Assembly (NCBI GenBank): GCA_938084195.1
Contig: CALKDJ010000151.1
Coordinates: forward strand, 1 to 7,240
Direction of reading: 5' to 3'
Source: an uncultured Methylophilaceae bacterium
Lineage (GTDB): Bacteria > Pseudomonadota > Gammaproteobacteria > Burkholderiales > Methylophilaceae
Length of the DNA: 7,240 nucleotides
The translations under genes and the position numbers were made by a program. Positions 5,311-7,240 of the stretch are shown in pieces. Each line of letters opens with the position of its first letter. Positions within the stretch are counted from its first letter, which is position 1. Under the pieces are notes generated by a model. The model did no database searches. It worked only from the letters and a program-made list of their open reading frames with translations, and was not told the DNA's origin.

Positions 5311-6198
5311 TTATCCTCTTGGATGATGTTCTTGGTGCAGTTTTTTTAATCTCTCTCGCGCAACATGCGTATAAATTTGTGTCGTAGATATATCACTATG
5401 ACCCAATAACATTTGAACAACCCTAAGATCAGCTCCGTGATTGATAAGGTGAGTGGCAAAAGCATGTCTTAAAATATGAGGAGACATAGGTTTATTAATA
5501 TTGGCCATTAGGGCATATTTTTTTATAAGGTACCAAAATGCTTGCCTTGTCATTTCTCCACCACGATTGGTCACAAAAAGAAATTTTGATGTTTGTTTAT
5601 TTAAAATATTTTGACGAGATTCAGCAAGATATTTTTTAATCCAATCGACTGCTTCCTCTCCCATAGGAACTAGTCGTGTTTTAGAGCCCTTACCTGTAAC
5701 TCTAATAACTCCATCATTAAGAATTACCTCCGTCAATTGGATACCGACTAACTCAGAGACCCTTAAACCACATGCATACAAAAGCTCTAGCATAGATCTA
5801 TCTCGCATCCCTACAGCCGTTTTTATATCTGGTGCTTTTAATAAACCCTCCACCTCATCTTCACTTAAAGACTTTGGTAAAGATTTAGGAATTTTAGGGG
5901 TTTGTATTTTTAAAGTTGGGTCCTCCTTTATTTTATTTTCTCTTAATAAAAAACGAAAGAATCTTCTTAAAGTAGCGAGCAAACGCGAGATACTTCTAGA
6001 CTTTGAAGTCGGAAATTTAAATGCAAGAAATTCTTGGATTTCTAATTCAGAAACATCTAATAATTCAATTTTCTTAGTCTCAGCTAGCCAACTAACAAAA
6101 ATTGATAAATCAAACCGGTAGCTATTTAAAGTATTTTTTGATAAACCATCTTCTAACCATAAATGATCAATAAATTGATCAATAATTTTAGCACTCAT
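5311..6198 (-). CDS. xerD: Site-specific tyrosine recombinase XerD
   Basis: XerD, with XerC, resolves chromosome dimers at dif near the terminus under FtsK control. The 295-residue length is typical. The N-terminal SAM-like core-binding domain is at about 5-90. The catalytic domain has the full tyrosine-recombinase set: R146 (ACGLRVSEL), K170 (GKGSKTRLVP), H241 and R244 (SPHILRHAFATHL), H267 (LLGHSDISTTQ) and nucleophile Y276 (IYTHV). The C-terminus LHQEHHPRG and the HGADLRVVQMLLGHSDISTTQIYTHVA segment are like XerD rather than XerC. Its ATG overlaps the marR stop as ATGA, with no separate Shine-Dalgarno, so translation is probably coupled. It lacks integrase-style neighbours, so it is the housekeeping recombinase and not a phage or island integrase. 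Confidence 0.95.
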   Translation of the reverse strand: MSAKIIDQFIDHLWLEDGLSKNTLNSYRFDLSIFVSWLAETKKIELLDVSELEIQEFLAFKFPTSKSRSISRLLATLRRFFRFLLRENKIKEDPTLKIQTPKIPKSLPKSLSEDEVEGLLKAPDIKTAVGMRDRSMLELLYACGLRVSELVGIQLTEVILNDGVIRVTGKGSKTRLVPMGEEAVDWIKKYLAESRQNILNKQTSKFLFVTNRGGEMTRQAFWYLIKKYALMANINKPMSPHILRHAFATHLINHGADLRVVQMLLGHSDISTTQIYTHVARERLKKLHQEHHPRG

Positions 6199-6614
6199 AG
6201 ATGATTGAGTAGACCAAGATTAGATCTAAGATTATCAATTTGATTAGTGAGTAAATGTTCTATTTTTAATTGTGCACTTTTCCAATGAGGGCGAGCAAGA
6301 TCTAATATTTCTATCCCTTTTTTAGAGATAGCTATCAATCTCTCCCTTTTATCAGCACCTAAAACAATTTTTATGAGTTTCTTCTTTTCTAATATTGCAA
6401 TAGCTCTAGTAACCGTTGTTCTCTCGGACCCTAATTGATGTGCAACCTTTGTAATGGTTTGTTTTCCAGTGCCAGCTAAAATTGCCAGGACTGAAAATTG
6501 GGTAATATTTATACCTAAACCTTTAAATTCTTCATTATATGCTTGAGTGATATTCCTGCTTGCCTTTCTGATCGAAAGGCACATGCAGTCTGAAAATTCG
6601 ACTTCAGGTTTCAT
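6195..6614 (-). CDS. MarR-family winged-helix transcriptional regulator with N-terminal CxC
   Basis: This is a 139-residue dimeric-type DNA-binding regulator. The N-terminal helix carries C10 and C12 (SDCMCLSIRKASRNITQAYNEEF). The helical core (LGINITQFSVLAIL) is followed by the winged helix: TITKVAHQLGSERTTVTRAIAILEKKKLI at about 53-81, and a wing with GADKRERL at 86-93 containing the usual D-x-R. The C-terminal helices would dimerise. The CxC...RxASRxITxxY N-terminus resembles a proteobacterial MarR subgroup I recall, but the ligand is unknown to me. Thiol sensing is a guess from the cysteines. It sits between the hydrolase (8-bp gap) and xerD (4-bp overlap) in one operon and may regulate the hydrolase. 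Confidence 0.88.
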   Translation of the reverse strand: MKPEVEFSDCMCLSIRKASRNITQAYNEEFKGLGINITQFSVLAILAGTGKQTITKVAHQLGSERTTVTRAIAILEKKKLIKIVLGADKRERLIAISKKGIEILDLARPHWKSAQLKIEHLLTNQIDNLRSNLGLLNHL

Positions 6615-6630
6615 TTATATATCTATCCTT
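6615..6630 (-). promoter_or_regulatory. Ribosome binding site of marR, overlapping the hydrolase stop
   Basis: AAGGA at 6630-6626 on the minus strand lies about 11 nt before the marR ATG and overlaps the final codons of the hydrolase (AAGGATAG, where TAG is the stop). This is one of the few good Shine-Dalgarno sequences in the window and supports coupled translation of hydrolase and regulator. Confidence 0.6.
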
Positions 6631-7240
6631 CTAATATAAATTTTGCTGCTAATTCAGGAGACTCCAAGAATGAAAAATGGCCTGTTTTTTCCATTGTGGA
6701 ATATTTTTTTAAATTGAGAGCCTTCATAGTCGACTCCCTTTCATGATTCTTTGACCAATCATGATCTCCATAAATTAATGATACAGGAATTTTTAAATCT
6801 GAATATAACTCGTTATGATTTGGTAGGGAAGCATAATTCTTAAACATATTTCTCTCATGATAAACAAATCCAGGTTTTTTAATAGATTTGCATAGGAGTT
6901 TTATGTAATTTTTGGTAATAGCTGACTTTTTATAAACGCCCCCACGAAAAATCATCCATAAAGTTGGAAAAGATTCTAGTTTCGCAAAAAATATACCTAG
7001 ACCAAGAGGCAAACTTACATGAAATAATAAAAATTCTGCCATAAAATTACCTCTCCTGACTCCTTGGGCAAATCTTTTGTCATAATCATACGAATTAAAG
7101 CAAAATATTTTCTTCATTCTTTCAGGAATTTGCTTGGCAATGGACACTGGCAAAACTCCTCCGATAGACTCGCCAGCAATGGTAAGTTTATTTAAATTTT
7201 CACTTTCTATAAATTTCGCAACCGACTCAGTTAAATATTT
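6623..7240 (-). CDS. Alpha/beta-fold hydrolase, 5' end beyond right edge
   Basis: The frame stays open to the right edge, so the start is outside and 205 C-terminal residues are visible. A TTG at 7153 is not the real start, because the nucleophile motif lies upstream of it. The nucleophile elbow is LTIAGESIGG, with the serine codon at 7168-7166. The acid is in LIYGDHDW and the histidine in TGHFSFLESPE, so a complete Ser-Asp-His triad is readable. Between elbow and acid lies a long, aromatic and basic segment (about 100 residues) that would form the cap domain. No membrane anchor is seen in the visible part. The substrate cannot be named. Esterases, lipases and C-C hydrolases share this layout. 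It is the first visible gene of the hydrolase-marR-xerD operon. Confidence 0.88.
   Translation of the reverse strand, partial: KYLTESVAKFIESENLNKLTIAGESIGGVLPVSIAKQIPERMKKIFCFNSYDYDKRFAQGVRRGNFMAEFLLFHVSLPLGLGIFFAKLESFPTLWMIFRGGVYKKSAITKNYIKLLCKSIKKPGFVYHERNMFKNYASLPNHNELYSDLKIPVSLIYGDHDWSKNHERESTMKALNLKKYSTMEKTGHFSFLESPELAAKFILEG

Noticed and set aside
5299..5320. Weak hairpin with U-run at the xerD/folB junction
   Set aside because: The minus-strand reading can pair about 8 bp, but with a single GC pair and two wobbles, too weak to call a terminator.
5311..6198. Phage or genomic-island integrase
   Set aside because: Length, C-terminus and close likeness to XerD, with no attachment repeats, tRNA gene or phage genes nearby, point to the housekeeping recombinase.
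6623..7153. Complete hydrolase gene starting at TTG 7153
   Set aside because: The frame is open upstream to the window edge and the GESIGG nucleophile motif lies before this codon, so the true start is outside.
1..7240. New defence, mobile or biosynthetic system
   Set aside because: Every gene except the hydrolase and MarR belongs to a universal housekeeping family with intact motifs. No repeats, toxin-antitoxin pairs or transposon ends are visible.

Overview
This window reads as an ordinary but very compact housekeeping stretch of an AT-rich bacterial chromosome. The organism is probably a betaproteobacterium. The sigma-70 N-terminus (DPVRMYMREMG followed by KRIEDGLKHMVQAIS), bS21, TsaD and XerD all look betaproteobacterial. 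The low GC, the minimal spacers and the gene overlaps suggest a streamlined lineage, such as the aquatic Methylophilaceae (OM43 or Methylopumilus type). That last step is inference from style and remembered gene order, not from a search.

Layout. Positions 1-3219, minus strand, hold the macromolecular-synthesis cluster in transcription order rpsU (bS21), yqeY, dnaG (primase) and rpoD (sigma-70, cut by the left edge). It links translation, replication priming and transcription initiation. Positions 3220-3335 are a divergent control region with opposing overlapping promoters, a leader hairpin and a 16-bp perfect palindrome. tsaD (t6A37 tRNA modification) then runs on the plus strand and overlaps tail-to-tail with plsY (phospholipid synthesis, minus). 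plsY and folB (folate synthesis, plus) diverge from a 35-bp gap. folB ends exactly where xerD ends from the other strand. xerD, a marR-type regulator and an alpha/beta hydrolase (cut by the right edge) form a tight minus-strand operon that is transcribed hydrolase, marR, xerD.

All enzymes keep their recognisable catalytic residues, and no frameshift, mobile element, tRNA, rRNA or CRISPR array is visible. There is no gene-free stretch longer than about 130 bases.

The interest is in regulation. rpoD has a near-consensus promoter with phased A-tracts, and its extended -10 is repeated 22 bp downstream. dnaG and plsY both carry TATAAT exactly 8 nt before ATG, which hints at leaderless mRNAs. The rpsU/tsaD spacer has a long palindrome abutting the rpsU -35. 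I found no convincing new multi-gene system.
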